Shown in pieces: positions 36,375 through 45,686 of a stretch of DNA of 64,000 nucleotides. The DNA comes from Candidatus Gastranaerophilales bacterium (GTDB taxonomy: Bacteria; Cyanobacteriota; Vampirovibrionia; Gastranaerophilales; Gastranaerophilaceae): assembly GCA_944326465.1 (NCBI GenBank), contig CALVEB010000003.1, forward strand, positions 1-64,000, in the 5' to 3' direction. Position 1 is the stretch's first letter. Each line of letters opens with the position of its first letter. Both the position numbers and the translations under genes were made by a program. The notes beneath the pieces are model-generated. The model worked only from the letters and a program-made list of their open reading frames with translations. It searched no databases and was not told the origin of the DNA.

Positions 36375-36817
36375 TGTCTTTCTACTGTACCCCCGAAGAT
36401 ATTGAAAAGCAAGTTAGTACACATACCCTTATCCAGCTAACTAATGACAACCCCGAACAGGAAGCTGTCGATGCGGTTGTCTGTGAGGAAGCACTTATCT
36501 ACTCCTCTACCCTTATTGATGGTTATTTAAGGGGAAAATACACACTACCCTTAAATAACCACTTTCCTTTATTACGGATAATTGCGATTGATTTAAGTAT
36601 TTATCGCCTTTATTCAAGAAGAATTTATACAGATATTCCTGAATCAGTTTTACAAGCATATAAAAACGCAATTAAAACATTGGAAGATCTCAAAAAGGGA
36701 ATAATAAGCCTGCAAACAGAAGAGGAAACGAGTGTCAGGACTTCAGGGGAATACAGAACAAATAAAACTGAATCAGACAGGTTATTTAATAAGCGAGTAA
36801 TGAATCTTGAGTATTAG
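36374..36817 (+). CDS. Head-tail connector (Mu gp36, DUF1320)
   Basis: The 147-residue protein matches DUF1320: MSFYCTPEDIEKQVS, then ALIYSSTLIDGYLRGKYTLP and LLRIIAIDLSIYRLYSRR. In Mu this is the gp36 connector subunit. It overlaps the preceding gene by one base. Confidence 0.86.
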   Translation: MSFYCTPEDIEKQVSTHTLIQLTNDNPEQEAVDAVVCEEALIYSSTLIDGYLRGKYTLPLNNHFPLLRIIAIDLSIYRLYSRRIYTDIPESVLQAYKNAIKTLEDLKKGIISLQTEEETSVRTSGEYRTNKTESDRLFNKRVMNLEY

Positions 36818-37226
36818 GGATATTGAGAATTCAATAATTCAATATTTAAAAGATAAATTCCCACAGTTTTTAGTTCAGGGATTCCCTGAAAAACCGCAAG
36901 AATTTATTTTACTCCATCCTGTCGGTGCAATACTCGTACATTACAGAGGTGGGAATTATTCTCAAACTGATGCAATCAATTTTATTTCACAAGATAAAAA
37001 TCTCAATTTTGCAATAACAGTCGTTACAAGAAACCTGCGTAATAATAACGGTGCTTATGAAACCCTCGATAAAGTTAAGCAATATTTATGCGGATATAAA
37101 ATTCCCGAATGCACAAAATTAACCCCAAACAAAGAAGGCTTTATATCTGAAACAAACGGTATATGGCAGTACGAAATAGAATTTAGACTCTCTACCCCAA
37201 GTATAGAAGAAATGGAGGAAATATAA
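36807..37226 (+). CDS. Tail completion protein (Mu gp37-like, DUF1834)
   Basis: The 139-residue protein resembles DUF1834/gp37: IRDIENSIIQYLKDKFPQFL, LLHPVGAILVHYRGGNYS, and the C-terminal WQYEIEFRLSTPSIE. It starts with TTG at 36807, overlapping gp36 by 11 bases, with only a weak ribosome site, suggesting translational coupling. It lies directly before the tail sheath gene. Confidence 0.82.
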   Translation: MSIRDIENSIIQYLKDKFPQFLVQGFPEKPQEFILLHPVGAILVHYRGGNYSQTDAINFISQDKNLNFAITVVTRNLRNNNGAYETLDKVKQYLCGYKIPECTKLTPNKEGFISETNGIWQYEIEFRLSTPSIEEMEEI

Positions 37227-38455
37227 TGCCTGCAAGTTTTTTACATGGCGTTGAAACAATAGAAATTGAAAAAGGTGCAAGAACAATCCGAACTGTTAAA
37301 ACAGCAGTAGTCGGACTTGTTGGAACAGCACCGTTAGATGATGTTGATGCTGAATTCAGAACAGTAAACGAGCCAACGCTTATATTAAATGAAATTGATG
37401 CTGTTAAATATTTCGGCTCACCTAAAAACGGATATACAATACCTCAAGCACTACAAGCAATTTTTGATCAGGGTGCAGGTGTTGTAATTGTTGTTAATGT
37501 CTTTGATCCTACACAACATGAAACCGTATCTGATGTTAAAAAAGCAGATATTATTGGTGGAGTAAATGCATTAACAGGTAAAAGAACAGGCATGAAAGCC
37601 TTTGAGGACTGCTATTCTCTATTTGGTTATTTCCCAAAAACTATAATTGCACCTGTTTATTGCGAGGACACCGCAGTTGTTTCAGCTCTAAAAACGATAT
37701 GCGATAAAATTAGAGCAATTGGATTAGTTGATGCTCCGGTCGGTACAACGGTTCAAGAAGTAATTACAGGTAGGGGGCCGGAAGGACAGATAAACTTCAA
37801 TATTGCCTCCGATAGAATTGTGTTGTGCTACCCCCACCTTAAAGTTTATGACTCTAAAACAGACTCAAATGTTTTAGAGCCATATTCCCAAAGGTTGGCA
37901 GGTGTAATTGCCGCTAAAGATATTGATAAAGGTTACCATTGGAGTCCATCAAATTCATCAATTAACGGAATTGTTGGTGTTGAAAAACAATTGACTTCAA
38001 TGATAAATGATCCATCAAGTGAAGTTAATACCTTAAACGAAGCAGGTGTTGTTACGGTATTTAATTCTTATGGTTCAGGCTTTAGGACATGGGGCAACCG
38101 TTCATCTGCTTATCCAAGCTCAACACACGTTACTAATTTTATAAATATAAGAAGAACTGCTGATATTCTTCATGAGAGTGTTGAATATTCGATGTTACAG
38201 TTTATCGATTTCCCAATAGATGACGGTTTAATTGATTCAATTAATGAATCAGTAAATGCATTTATTAGGACATTAATCGGGCGTGGCGCACTTATTGATG
38301 GCAAGTGTTCATATAATCCTGATAAAAATCCTGTAACGGAAATCGCCAATGGGCATTTAGTATTTGATGTTGAGTTTATGCCACCGACTCCGGCAGAACG
38401 TATTACTTTTGAAAGTTTTATCGACATTGAATTACTAAAAACCTTGGGAAGTTAA
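37226..38455 (+). CDS. Contractile tail sheath protein
   Basis: The 409-residue protein matches Mu gpL/P2 FI sheath proteins: SFLHGVETIEIEKGARTIRT, VGLVGTAPL near residue 30, a TVFNSYGSGFRTWGNRSSAY segment and a C-terminal NGHLVFDVEFMPPTPAERI. Its presence shows that the phage is a myovirus with a contractile tail. Confidence 0.94.
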   Translation: MPASFLHGVETIEIEKGARTIRTVKTAVVGLVGTAPLDDVDAEFRTVNEPTLILNEIDAVKYFGSPKNGYTIPQALQAIFDQGAGVVIVVNVFDPTQHETVSDVKKADIIGGVNALTGKRTGMKAFEDCYSLFGYFPKTIIAPVYCEDTAVVSALKTICDKIRAIGLVDAPVGTTVQEVITGRGPEGQINFNIASDRIVLCYPHLKVYDSKTDSNVLEPYSQRLAGVIAAKDIDKGYHWSPSNSSINGIVGVEKQLTSMINDPSSEVNTLNEAGVVTVFNSYGSGFRTWGNRSSAYPSSTHVTNFINIRRTADILHESVEYSMLQFIDFPIDDGLIDSINESVNAFIRTLIGRGALIDGKCSYNPDKNPVTEIANGHLVFDVEFMPPTPAERITFESFIDIELLKTLGS

Positions 38456-38634
38456 TGAGAGCCGAGATAAATAGTTGGGGCGAACTTGCTATTTACTGTG
38501 AGGATTATGACATCTGTAAGCAATGTAGAAACAAGAAAAAATGCCCTTTAATACAAGCCATCAGTCAAGAAATAGTTATACTTCATTACTCTGATGTAGC
38601 AATCGGAGAATGCGGATTATTTAAAAAGGAATAG
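38455..38634 (+). CDS. 59-residue cysteine-rich protein
   Basis: A small frame with its ATG overlapping the sheath stop (TAATG) encodes 59 residues with C20, C24 and C27 (YDICKQCRNKKKC region), plus others at the ends, a likely zinc-ribbon-like cluster. It lies between sheath and tube genes with correct spacing on both sides. The function is unknown. Confidence 0.65.
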   Translation: MRAEINSWGELAIYCEDYDICKQCRNKKKCPLIQAISQEIVILHYSDVAIGECGLFKKE

Positions 38635-38637
38635 GTT

Positions 38638-39159
38638 ATGAGCAAAATTAAGATCAACAAACTTACAAATGCAAATGTTTATATGAATGGCATAAATCTC
38701 CTTGGAAGAGCTGAGGAAGTTCAACTTCCTCAGATTAAACATAAACTCGCAGAACACAAAGCATTAGGTATGGTTGGTTCTGCTGAGTTTTTCTCAGGGA
38801 TTGATAAATTAGAATGCAAGATTAAATGGAATGCACTTTATCCTGAAGTTTTACTTGCATCAGCAACCCCATTCACAGCCTCAATGATTCAGGTTCGTGC
38901 TTCTCTTGAAACATACAACGGCACAGGAAGAATTGAGGAAGTCCCTGCGACAGCATTTCTAATCGGAACATTTAAGGAATTCCCACTTGGCACAATTAAA
39001 CCACACGAAAACGCTGAGTATGAAACAACAATGTCAGTTACTTATGCAAAACTCGTGGTTAATGGTGTTCCTCTGTTTGAAATTGATGTTCTTGAAAACA
39101 TCTACAAAGTGGGCGGAATAGATATGTTAACCAAATATAAGAAAAATATAGGAGCGTAA
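38638..39159 (+). CDS. Tail tube protein
   Basis: The 173-residue protein resembles the P2 FII/Mu gpM tube family: TNANVYMNGINLLGRAEEVQ near the start, FFSGIDKLECKIKWNALYPE, ATAFLIGTFKEFPLGTIKP and the late VNGVPLFEIDVLENIYKVGG. It follows the sheath as in other contractile-tail phages. Confidence 0.92.
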   Translation: MSKIKINKLTNANVYMNGINLLGRAEEVQLPQIKHKLAEHKALGMVGSAEFFSGIDKLECKIKWNALYPEVLLASATPFTASMIQVRASLETYNGTGRIEEVPATAFLIGTFKEFPLGTIKPHENAEYETTMSVTYAKLVVNGVPLFEIDVLENIYKVGGIDMLTKYKKNIGA

Positions 39160-39164
39160 AAATT

Positions 39165-39458
39165 ATGACAAAAACACTTTCATTACCATCAGGAAAAATT
39201 GCATCATTGAAAAAAGGAAGAGGATTTGACCTCCTGCAAGCACAACAAAAAGCAAAGACATCTGAAGAGATTCCTTATGCTCTTATTGCTGAACTTGCTG
39301 AAATTGACGGTCAGAAGTTGGTTTACGAAGATATATTAGAACTTGACTTGGAAGATGTAATCGCTCTTCAGGCAGAAATATCGGGAAAGTTTACGGAGGC
39401 GAAAGCCACAGAGGTAAAGGAAACGACTCAAAAGTCTCTCGAGCAAGAAATTGCATAG
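39165..39458 (+). CDS. Tail assembly chaperone (Mu gp41/P2 gpE-like)
   Basis: The 97-residue protein resembles the phage tail assembly chaperone family (SLPSGKIASLKKGRGFDLLQ, ALIAELAEIDGQKLVYEDIL, LDLEDVIALQAEISGKF). In related phages a programmed -1 frameshift near the 3' end makes a longer form; the matching -1 extension is present (39440-39628). Confidence 0.85.
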   Translation: MTKTLSLPSGKIASLKKGRGFDLLQAQQKAKTSEEIPYALIAELAEIDGQKLVYEDILELDLEDVIALQAEISGKFTEAKATEVKETTQKSLEQEIA

Positions 39459-39628
39459 ATGTATTACCTGATTCTCAATCAATAATTCATCTGTGCAAAA
39501 TAACGGGTTGGCAGTATTCGGAAATCGGAAAAATGTCCATTCCCCAAATCGCATACTGGTGCAAAGAGGCTATTAAGTACACGAATAATCAAAATCAGGA
39601 ATTAGAGGAACAATGCTCGACACTATGA
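39440..39628 (+). other. -1 frame extension of the tail chaperone
   Basis: The -1 frame is open from at least 39410 to a TGA at 39626-39628, past the zero-frame stop at 39458. It encodes IIHLCKITGWQYSEIGKMSI followed by PQIAYWCKEAIKY, the known type of E' extension in P2/Mu-like tail chaperones. No ideal X-XXY-YYZ heptamer is seen; CAAAAG near 39429-39434 is the best slip site. It ends 16 bases inside the tape measure gene. Confidence 0.65.
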
Positions 39629-42066
39629 TGAAAGTATCATTAACTCTTGTAGCCATCGACAAAATGTCGAGGGTTATTCGTGATGCGGTTTCAAAATCTG
39701 AAACGGAGTTTGATAGACTTCAAAAGAAAATAAACCAAACATCAGAGCGATTAGATAAGCTCGGGCAAAATATGGCAAAGGTCGGTGCAGGTTTAACTGC
39801 TGTCGGCACAGGAATTGCGTATAAACTCGGAATAACGGAAGCGATCCCGGAAGCCATTGCATTGGAACATCAATTAAGAGAATTGGGGAATGTCGGTCAA
39901 TTAACAGGCGAACAATTAAAAGAAATGGATGAGCGACTTGGCTCAATTTCAAGATATACAAATCAAATGCGTGGTGAAATTGCTGAAGGTTTGAATGTTC
40001 TTGTTGCATCAGGTATTGATCCGACAGCGGCACTTGATTATATGAATGTAATCGGTCAAACCGCAACGGCGGCACAAGCAGAAATAGTTGATATTTCTAA
40101 AACTGCATTCTCCGTTACTGATAACTTAAAAGTTAATGTAAATGACCTCGCTAAAACAATGGATATTTTGGCACAAGCAGGAAAAGAGGGAAGATTTGAA
40201 TTAAAAGATATGTCTGCCGCATTCCCAAGTTTGACCGCAGGTGCAAGTATGCTCGGTATGAGAGGTGTGCCGGCTGTTGCTGAATTAGGTGCGGCACTTC
40301 AAGTTGCAATGAAAGGTGCAGGATCAGCTCCCGAAGCGGCAACAAATTTTGAAAGTTTCTTGCAAGCTATAACTTCACCAATGGCAGTTAATCGGTTTAA
40401 AGAATTATATGGTGTAAATCTTCCGGCATTCTTAAATCAGGTTATTGCCGAGAATAAAGATCCGATTGAAGAGATGGTTGTTTTAATCAACCAGTTAACA
40501 GGCGGAGATGTATTTAAGGTTTCGGAAATATTCAGGAATAAAACGGACTTGAACTTCCTTAAACCAATGATGCAAAATCTCGATGAGTATCGAAGAATAA
40601 AAGCATCGGCTCTTGGTGCGAATGGCATTATGGATGAGGACTTTAATCACATGATGGAAACCACATCAGAGCAATTTAAACTCTTAAAAATCAATATGAA
40701 AGAGTTGGTGTTCCCTCATTTGCATAAACCAATTGAGAAAATAAACGAATTATTGACGAAGATAAACAAACACCCGATTTTACAAAAAGGAATCTTCTCT
40801 GCAATTATAGGAACGATCGGTGTCGGATTAGTTCTCACTACACTTGGAACTGCCACGATGCTTGTCGGAAAACTTGTCAAAGGTTATGGCACGTTTTTAG
40901 GATACGCAAGAGATTTAACCCCTGTTTTGGTTCAGAATTCAATAAAATTACTTGAATTTTTAGGATTAAACACAACCGCTCACAACCTCACTTTTGGCAG
41001 AAAAATTATGCAAGCCGGAAACCCTCTTGGATTGGATATGAAAAACTTTTCACTTGGAAATGGTTTAATGGCAGACATTCGCAGAATAGATAATAATTTG
41101 CGTGAAGCTATTATTAAAGGCTTTAAGGAACTGCCTGCAAATATATCAAAGTCGGGTGTTGCTCTTAAGGATTGGACTGTTACTTCAATCAGGGCAATTC
41201 CTGCTAATTTTACAAAAGGTTTAATTGCGTTCAAAAACGGTTTTCTTGGAATTCCGTCTATGATTGGAAAAGCAATTATGGCATTCAGAGCATTTTCGGT
41301 TACTCTTTTAACTTCTCCGATTGGTTGGATTGCTCTTGCAATTGGTGCGATCGTATTTGTAATTTACAAGTATTGGAAACCTATAACGGCATTTTTCAGA
41401 GGTTTATGGAACGGATTAAAAGAGGGACTACAACCTTTAATGCCTTTATTTAAGAGATTAGCCGTTGCTCTTGAGCCTGTCCTTAAACCTATAAAAGCAA
41501 TAATTGACTGGTTTAAGAAACTCATCAAGTCTGTCGAGGACACAGGCGGTAAAGCAGAATCAATGGGATTGAAATTCGGGAAAGCAATTGCAAGTGTCAT
41601 TGTAAAACTTGTTGAACTCGTAACCAAAGCGGCAGAATTCGGCAGAAAAATTGGCGATATGCTCGCAGGTGGTATTATTTCAAAATTTGCAAAAGTCAAA
41701 GAAGCAATAGGAAAAATGGCTCAAATAATAAGAGACCACCTCCCACATTCTCCGGCAAAGACTGGTGCTTTGAAAGACTTAAACAAAGTAAAAATTATTG
41801 AAACTATTGTTTCAACTATGAAACCTCAACCTCTCGTAAACGCAATGAATAAGAATTTAGGACTTATGATAAGCGGTGCGAAAGGTAGTTGTGGAAGAGT
41901 CGGAATCGGAGGCGGTTCATCTTTTGTTGTTAATTATTCCCCGACAATATCAATGCCGTCAGGCACTTCAAAAGATGAATTCTCACAACTTCTAAAAAGG
42001 CACAAAGACGAGGTTGTGGCAATTCTAAAAAGAGAATTTGAACGGAAAGAGAGATTGGCGTACTAA
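39613..42066 (+). CDS. Tail tape measure protein
   Basis: The 817-residue protein sets tail length. It has an N-terminal coiled coil (SETEFDRLQKKINQTSERLD), a TP901-type domain (DPTAALDYMNVIGQTATAAQ; PSLTAGASMLGMRGVPAVAE), two hydrophobic segments (IFSAIIGTIGVGLVLTTLGT near 395; SPIGWIALAIGAIVFVIYKY near 575) and a helical C-terminus with DHLPHSPAKTGALKDL. The ATG follows GAGGAA by 4 bases and overlaps the chaperone extension. Confidence 0.93.
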   Translation: MLDTMMKVSLTLVAIDKMSRVIRDAVSKSETEFDRLQKKINQTSERLDKLGQNMAKVGAGLTAVGTGIAYKLGITEAIPEAIALEHQLRELGNVGQLTGEQLKEMDERLGSISRYTNQMRGEIAEGLNVLVASGIDPTAALDYMNVIGQTATAAQAEIVDISKTAFSVTDNLKVNVNDLAKTMDILAQAGKEGRFELKDMSAAFPSLTAGASMLGMRGVPAVAELGAALQVAMKGAGSAPEAATNFESFLQAITSPMAVNRFKELYGVNLPAFLNQVIAENKDPIEEMVVLINQLTGGDVFKVSEIFRNKTDLNFLKPMMQNLDEYRRIKASALGANGIMDEDFNHMMETTSEQFKLLKINMKELVFPHLHKPIEKINELLTKINKHPILQKGIFSAIIGTIGVGLVLTTLGTATMLVGKLVKGYGTFLGYARDLTPVLVQNSIKLLEFLGLNTTAHNLTFGRKIMQAGNPLGLDMKNFSLGNGLMADIRRIDNNLREAIIKGFKELPANISKSGVALKDWTVTSIRAIPANFTKGLIAFKNGFLGIPSMIGKAIMAFRAFSVTLLTSPIGWIALAIGAIVFVIYKYWKPITAFFRGLWNGLKEGLQPLMPLFKRLAVALEPVLKPIKAIIDWFKKLIKSVEDTGGKAESMGLKFGKAIASVIVKLVELVTKAAEFGRKIGDMLAGGIISKFAKVKEAIGKMAQIIRDHLPHSPAKTGALKDLNKVKIIETIVSTMKPQPLVNAMNKNLGLMISGAKGSCGRVGIGGGSSFVVNYSPTISMPSGTSKDEFSQLLKRHKDEVVAILKREFERKERLAY

Positions 42067-42114
42067 CACGACAATCGTTGAAATACACAAAAATAAGGAA
42101 AGATAATAAAAAAA

Positions 42115-42537
42115 ATGTTTGCACAATTAGGTGATATTCAATTCGATTTAATAACATATTTTGACGGAATCAATTCGACCGTAACCTACAACTACGCAGA
42201 ACATGAGCGAATCAACAATAAAACCCTTTTACAGTTTATGGGCGAGAACCTGCAAGAGTTCACAATAAAACTGAATTTACATTCAAACTTCTGTGTGCCG
42301 GAAGATGAAATTCTAAGAATAAGAACGGAAGCACAACTCGGAAAACCGCTCAAATTCATAAAAGGAAATGGCGAATATGTCGGAGCATTCGTTATTTCAC
42401 AAATACAAAAGACAACAGAACAAACAAGTCCTGAAGGTGATTTGATAGCGATTCAGGTTGAACTTCAACTAAAAGAATACGCAGGAAACATACCCGAAGA
42501 CGAGGAAGAAGAAAAAGGACTTAAGAAGAAAGAATGA
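42115..42537 (+). CDS. Tail protein gpU-like
   Basis: The 140-residue protein resembles P2 gpU: FAQLGDIQFDLITYFDGINS, a central ENLQEFTIKLNLHSNFC and an acidic/lysine-rich tail. GpU caps or terminates the tail tube. It lies between tape measure and gpX as in P2-like tails, and overlaps gpX by four bases. Confidence 0.85.
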   Translation: MFAQLGDIQFDLITYFDGINSTVTYNYAEHERINNKTLLQFMGENLQEFTIKLNLHSNFCVPEDEILRIRTEAQLGKPLKFIKGNGEYVGAFVISQIQKTTEQTSPEGDLIAIQVELQLKEYAGNIPEDEEEEKGLKKKE

Positions 42538-42749
42538 GCGAATATTACTCATACATCACAAAAGACAAAGACCGATGGGATTTAATAGCAAATAAATTTT
42601 ATAAAAACCCCTCAAAATATGAGCCAATTATAAAAGCTAATCCCAATGTGCCTATCACCCCAATTTTAGATTCAGGAATACATTTAAGAATTCCTGTCTT
42701 GGAAGATTCAGAGACTATCAAATTTACATTACCCCCATGGAAAGAATAA
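42534..42749 (+). CDS. Tail protein X (LysM-like)
   Basis: The 71-residue protein matches the gpX family with a LysM-like fold: WDLIANKFYKNPSKYEPIIK, then ANPNVPITPILDSGIHLRIP. It overlaps gpU and directly abuts the gpD gene, the conserved U-X-D order. Confidence 0.9.
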   Translation: MSEYYSYITKDKDRWDLIANKFYKNPSKYEPIIKANPNVPITPILDSGIHLRIPVLEDSETIKFTLPPWKE

Positions 42750-43718
42750 ATGCTAACACCAATTTTTAAATTAGAATATAACCATAAAAACATCACAGAA
42801 GACGTTTCGGATTATGTCGTAACGATTGAATATTCCGACTACGAACAGGGACAAAGTGATGAAATTACGATCACTTTTGAAGATACAGAAGGACTTTGGA
42901 ATGATTCTTGGATACCTTCAAAGGGTGATGCTCTTCGTTTGTATATTGGTTATGCAGGGGAGAAATTGTTAAACTGCGGAATATTTGAAATTGATGAAAT
43001 TGAATATAATTCCCCACCTGACACCTTAATTGTAAAAGCACTTGCGACAGGGATTAAAAAAGCATTCCGTCAGCCAAATTCTGTCGGATACGAAAATAAA
43101 ACATTAAAACAAATTGCAAATGAAATTGCCAAAAAGCACGAGTTAACTCTTGTAGGTGAAATTGACGATATCAAAGTCGAAAGGATCACTCAAAATCAAG
43201 AGAGGGATTTATCATTCCTGAAAAGGTTATCTGAGCAATATGGATATATTTTCAAAATTGCCGAAGATAAACTCGTCTTTTATAAATCTGAAAAGTTAAT
43301 CTCTGCTGATTCAGCGAAAATTATCTATAAATCGGATTTATCAAATATAAGGCTGACAGAAAAAACAAGCCACACATATAAATCGGTTTCAGTTGCATAT
43401 CGAAACCCAAAGACAGGCAAAGATGTAACAGCGACTGCTAAAAATCCGAATTGTGTCAAAGGTGATACGCTTAAACTCTCTGTCAGAGCAGAGAATAAAC
43501 AACAGGCTCTTTTACAGGCAAAGGCGGCACTTGCTAAAGGCAACTACACTATTGAAGGCTCTTTATCAATGCCGGGAAATCCTTATTTAGTCGCAGGATT
43601 AAATGCTGAACTTAAAGATCTTGGTTATTTTTCAGGAAAATACCACATAACCGAAGCCCACCACATCATTGATAAAACTTCAGGCTATGCAACAAGTTTG
43701 GAGGTTAAATCGTGTTAA
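42750..43718 (+). CDS. Baseplate hub protein (late control gpD-like)
   Basis: The 322-residue protein matches P2 gpD/Mu gp44-type hub proteins: VSDYVVTIEYSDYEQGQSDE, ERDLSFLKRLSEQYGYIFKI and the C-terminal FSGKYHITEAHHIIDKTSGY. It would form the hub on which the gpV spike sits. It overlaps the next gene by seven bases. Confidence 0.92.
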   Translation: MLTPIFKLEYNHKNITEDVSDYVVTIEYSDYEQGQSDEITITFEDTEGLWNDSWIPSKGDALRLYIGYAGEKLLNCGIFEIDEIEYNSPPDTLIVKALATGIKKAFRQPNSVGYENKTLKQIANEIAKKHELTLVGEIDDIKVERITQNQERDLSFLKRLSEQYGYIFKIAEDKLVFYKSEKLISADSAKIIYKSDLSNIRLTEKTSHTYKSVSVAYRNPKTGKDVTATAKNPNCVKGDTLKLSVRAENKQQALLQAKAALAKGNYTIEGSLSMPGNPYLVAGLNAELKDLGYFSGKYHITEAHHIIDKTSGYATSLEVKSC

Positions 43719-44221
43719 GGTTTGGAACTGTAACTTCAATAAATCCAAAAACAGCGAGAGCAAGAGTTCAATTCGCAGAAGACGGAATGAATTCTTATTG
43801 GCTCGCAGTCCTGCAAAATAGAACGTTGCACGATAAATTTTATTCTATGCCGCCAATCGGCGAACAGGTTGCGTGCCTTATGGATGATAATTCGGAAGAG
43901 GGTGTGATTCTTGGTGCTATCTATACATCTGAAGATACTCCTGTTATAGAAACCGAAAAACAATATTCTGTAAATTTTGAAGATGGCACTTTCGCCAAAA
44001 TAGATAAAGAAACTCAAACCCTCACACTCTCATTCCCCAATATACATTTAATCGGAAATATTACACACGAGGGAACACTTTCAAACACAGACGGTATTAT
44101 TTCTCAAGCAGATATTACTGATAAAAAATCGTCAATGCAAGCAATGAGAGATATTTATAATCCGCACAAGCACACAGGAAATCAGGGAAGTCCAACTTCC
44201 ACACCAGATCAGGAAATGTAA
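43712..44221 (+). CDS. Baseplate spike protein gpV
   Basis: The 169-residue protein starts with GTG after GGAGG and contains the OB-fold region LRFGTVTSINPKTARARVQF, MPPIGEQVACLMDD and EEGVILGAIYTSED. A beta-rich part and a C-terminal HKHTGNQGSPTS, likely metal-binding at the tip, follow. It matches the gpV membrane-piercing spike. Confidence 0.9.
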   Translation: MLRFGTVTSINPKTARARVQFAEDGMNSYWLAVLQNRTLHDKFYSMPPIGEQVACLMDDNSEEGVILGAIYTSEDTPVIETEKQYSVNFEDGTFAKIDKETQTLTLSFPNIHLIGNITHEGTLSNTDGIISQADITDKKSSMQAMRDIYNPHKHTGNQGSPTSTPDQEM

Positions 44222-44580
44222 TGACAAACTTAAATGAAATAACATATGTAGATTGGCAATGTAAACTCAACGGAATCGGTGGAGTCGCAGAGGGTGTTGA
44301 GGATATTAACCAATGCATCGCAATAATTTTACAAACTCAAAAAGGCTCTGATCCGCACAGACCAACGTTCGGTTCAGACATCATGAAATATGTGGACTAC
44401 CCGATAAACATAGCAAAAGCAAACATTATCAGAGAAACAATAGATGCAATTAATCTGTGGGAAACAAGAGTAAAAGTAAATAAAACAGAAGTTGAAATCA
44501 ACGGCTCAACCATTCTCTTAAAAGTTGAATGGACATTGGCTAAAGGCAAAACTTCAGGAACTGTGGAGGTTACATTATGA
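44221..44580 (+). CDS. Baseplate protein gpW
   Basis: The 119-residue protein matches the GPW/gp25 lysozyme-like baseplate family: GGVAEGVEDINQCIAIILQT, then DPHRPTFGSDIMKYVDYPIN. It overlaps gpV by one base and gpJ by four, typical of the V-W-J-I baseplate operon. Confidence 0.92.
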   Translation: MTNLNEITYVDWQCKLNGIGGVAEGVEDINQCIAIILQTQKGSDPHRPTFGSDIMKYVDYPINIAKANIIRETIDAINLWETRVKVNKTEVEINGSTILLKVEWTLAKGKTSGTVEVTL

Positions 44581-45686
44581 CAAAACTACCTGAGCCAAAT
44601 TTTATTGATAGAGATCCCGATATTATTACAAAGGAATGGATTGAAAAATTTGAGGAGAAATCCGGGAAAGTCTTGCAACCTGCACAAATTGAAAGGTTGA
44701 TGATTGATGTTGGAGCATATCGTGAAACTGTATTAAGAATGGAAATTCAGGAAACAGCCAAGAAAAACCTTTTAAGTTATGCTCCTCTTGATATTCTTAA
44801 ACACATAGGAGAGCCTTTAGGTGTTGAACAATTAGTTGCAAGTTGTTCAGTAACAACACTTAAATTCACTATTGAAAACGCTCTTGATTTTGATTTTACA
44901 ATTCAAAAGGGAACTGAAGTTGAAACAAAAGATGGTCTTTTTATATTCCAAACGGATCAAGATGCTGTTATTTATTCAGGATCAAAAGATGCAACAGTAA
45001 AAGCAACTTGTGAAACCGCAGGTGCATCATCTAATAACTATAATCTTGGAGCAATAAATAATTTAATTACACCATTGAGTTACATTTCAAAAGTTGAAAA
45101 CATAACTGTTTCTTCCGGTGGTGCAGATGACGAGGAAGCTGACAATTTAAGAGATAGAATAAGACAAGCTCCTGAAAAATTTTCTAACGCAGGAAGTCGT
45201 GGTGCATATCGCTATCATACGTTATCTGCACATCAATCAATAATAGATGTTGCAATAACGTCTCCGTCTCCGGGCGTGGTTAATATTTATCCTTTAACCA
45301 TAGATGGAAACCCAACGCAAGATGTTTTAGATATTGTATTAAATTATTTATCTGATGATAAAGTAAGACCTTTAACAGATTATGTTCAGGTCTTATCACC
45401 CGTAAAACACGATTTCAATATTAGTGCAACGATTTATCTTTATAAGGATGCAGATGAAACAAGCGTACTTACAACCATAAATGCAAAATTGGAAGAATAT
45501 AAAAAACAACTGTCTGCAAAACTTGGTAAAAGCGTTATTAAAACTCAGATTATATCTATTTTAAACAGTATTTACGGTGTGTTTAAAGTTGTTGTTGATA
45601 TCCCTGATGACATAGAAATTTCGGAAAATGAATGGGCAAATTTGGTTGATTATGAGATTACGTTTGGAGGTTATGCTAATGAGTAA
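44577..45686 (+). CDS. Baseplate assembly protein gpJ
   Basis: The 369-residue protein matches baseplate J: EPNFIDRDPDIITKEWIEKF at the start, RETVLRMEIQETAKKNLLSY, SGGADDEEADNLRDRIRQAP and SAHQSIIDVAITSPSPGVVN. It forms the wedge that holds the baseplate together. Confidence 0.93.
   Translation: MTKLPEPNFIDRDPDIITKEWIEKFEEKSGKVLQPAQIERLMIDVGAYRETVLRMEIQETAKKNLLSYAPLDILKHIGEPLGVEQLVASCSVTTLKFTIENALDFDFTIQKGTEVETKDGLFIFQTDQDAVIYSGSKDATVKATCETAGASSNNYNLGAINNLITPLSYISKVENITVSSGGADDEEADNLRDRIRQAPEKFSNAGSRGAYRYHTLSAHQSIIDVAITSPSPGVVNIYPLTIDGNPTQDVLDIVLNYLSDDKVRPLTDYVQVLSPVKHDFNISATIYLYKDADETSVLTTINAKLEEYKKQLSAKLGKSVIKTQIISILNSIYGVFKVVVDIPDDIEISENEWANLVDYEITFGGYANE

Noticed and set aside
39674-40075. 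133-codon open frame opposite the tape measure gene
   Set aside because: It is a shadow of a well-supported gene; its composition is odd and no ribosome site precedes it.
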